Below, in pieces: positions 63,580 through 64,000 of a stretch of DNA of 64,000 nt (position 1 is its first letter; every line of letters begins with the position of its first letter). The notes beneath the pieces are model-generated. The model was not told where the DNA came from. It did not search any database and saw only the letters and a program-made list of their open reading frames with translations. The translations under genes and the position numbers were made by a program. This DNA comes from JBBDYG01 sp040901765 (GTDB lineage: Bacteria > Planctomycetota > Planctomycetia > Pirellulales > Lacipirellulaceae): the NCBI GenBank assembly GCA_040901765.1, contig JBBDYG010000048.1, positions 62,001-126,000 of the forward strand, given 5' to 3'.

Positions 63580-64000
63580 ATGGGGACCGAGCCAAATAAC
63601 GTCGTGACGCCAGACTTGGAGCACTATTGCCGCGATGTGGCGTCACGCGCCAAACGGGCCGCGGTGGAGTTGGCGACGGTGCCGGGTGCTATCAAAATCG
63701 CCTGGCTGCTATCATCGGCCAACCTGCTCCGCGATCGGCAGCAAGAAATTCTCTCCGCGAATGAGATGGACCTTACTGCGGCCCCGGATTACGGACTCAC
63801 CGAAGCGCAGATCGATCGACTGCGTCTGACGCCGACTCGCCTGAACGAAATCGCCCTAGGCCTGGAGCAAGTCGCGGCGCTGCCCGACCCGATTGGCGCG
63901 GTGATCAGTTCGACGGTCCGTCCCAATGGTCTGCGGATCGACAAAGTGCGCGTGCCGCTGGGCGTTGTGTTTTTCATCTACGAGTCGCGGCCGAACGTCA
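63580..64000 (+). CDS. proA: Glutamate-5-semialdehyde dehydrogenase (proA), 5' part
   Basis: The first ~140 residues of gamma-glutamyl-phosphate reductase of the proline pathway, cut by the window end. Start ATG 63580 or TTG 63544 overlapping the folP stop. Diagnostic text: VASRAKRAAVEL, KIAWLLSSANLL, NEMDLTAAPDYGLTEAQIDRL, LPDPIGAVISSTVRPNGLRIDKVRVPLGVVFFIYESRPNV, where the last part leads into the cofactor-binding core. The order folP-proA is not a known functional pair; they may just be neighbours. Confidence 0.9.
   Translation, partial: MGTEPNNVVTPDLEHYCRDVASRAKRAAVELATVPGAIKIAWLLSSANLLRDRQQEILSANEMDLTAAPDYGLTEAQIDRLRLTPTRLNEIALGLEQVAALPDPIGAVISSTVRPNGLRIDKVRVPLGVVFFIYESRPNV

Overview
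The window looks like chromosomal DNA from a Pirellula-like planctomycete. It is GC-rich overall. It carries a giant secreted protein whose N-terminal FEPLEARHML stretch matches the planctomycete LEPR-type sorting motif, DUF1207 and PmoA/DUF6807-type secreted proteins, LPS outer-membrane assembly genes (BamD- and LptE-like), an Opp-type transporter, and long intergenic inverted repeats. The taxonomic call is inferred from this content, not from a marker gene. A run of 10 N flanked by G and C homopolymers at 35.6 kb shows that this is a draft scaffold.

Layout. 0-6 kb: end of an HtrA-type protease, a secreted thioredoxin-fold protein, then a minus-strand DUF1207 / methyltransferase / tsaD group, a thiamine-binding-type protein and a flavin reductase. 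6-14 kb: LhgO-type oxidase, a small-protein/aspartic-protease pair, tRNA-Pro, parAB with parS-like sites just upstream, a DUF1015 protein, two small genes (one SMI1/KNR4) and ahcY. 14-22 kb: trpF, an ExeA-like ATPase, a sugar epimerase, a polyprenol-phosphate mannosyltransferase, phosphofructokinase, a PmoA-family protein and an aldo/keto reductase. 22-31 kb: a leucine-rich-repeat lipoprotein broken by a stop codon, small membrane proteins, a candidate small RNA, acs, a very large secreted esterase and a SpoU methyltransferase. 31-42 kb: oppABC, the assembly gap, an M20 amidohydrolase, rdgB, a secreted protein and sppA.

42.4-51.6 kb is the accessory region. A small XRE regulator is divergent from a 1881-residue surface protein with beta-helix, RTX-like, Ig-like and Big_1-like segments. 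The protein ends in a segment with the residue pattern of a PD-(D/E)xK nuclease. Three unrecognised genes of different base composition follow on the same strand, and then a duplicated promoter sequence and an RHS-core remnant. I read this as a polymorphic-toxin-like locus with candidate immunity genes and a decayed RHS cassette. That is inference and the best candidate for an undescribed system.

51.6-64 kb is housekeeping: purA, uppS, cdsA, the conserved phoH / 7TM-HD / ybeY / CorC-type run, bamD, lptE, folP and the start of proA.

A second theme is mobile or self-copying palindromic DNA. A 218-bp nested-palindrome element occurs twice. A palindrome built on TGCCACTGGC occurs three times, once in frame inside acs and once in the N-terminal codons of lptE. 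A CCCTCCCCCGCGGGGGAGGG-type palindrome occurs three times, once inside the DUF1015 gene. At least ten other intergenic sites hold long inverted repeats, and several of these have arms made of tandem short words.
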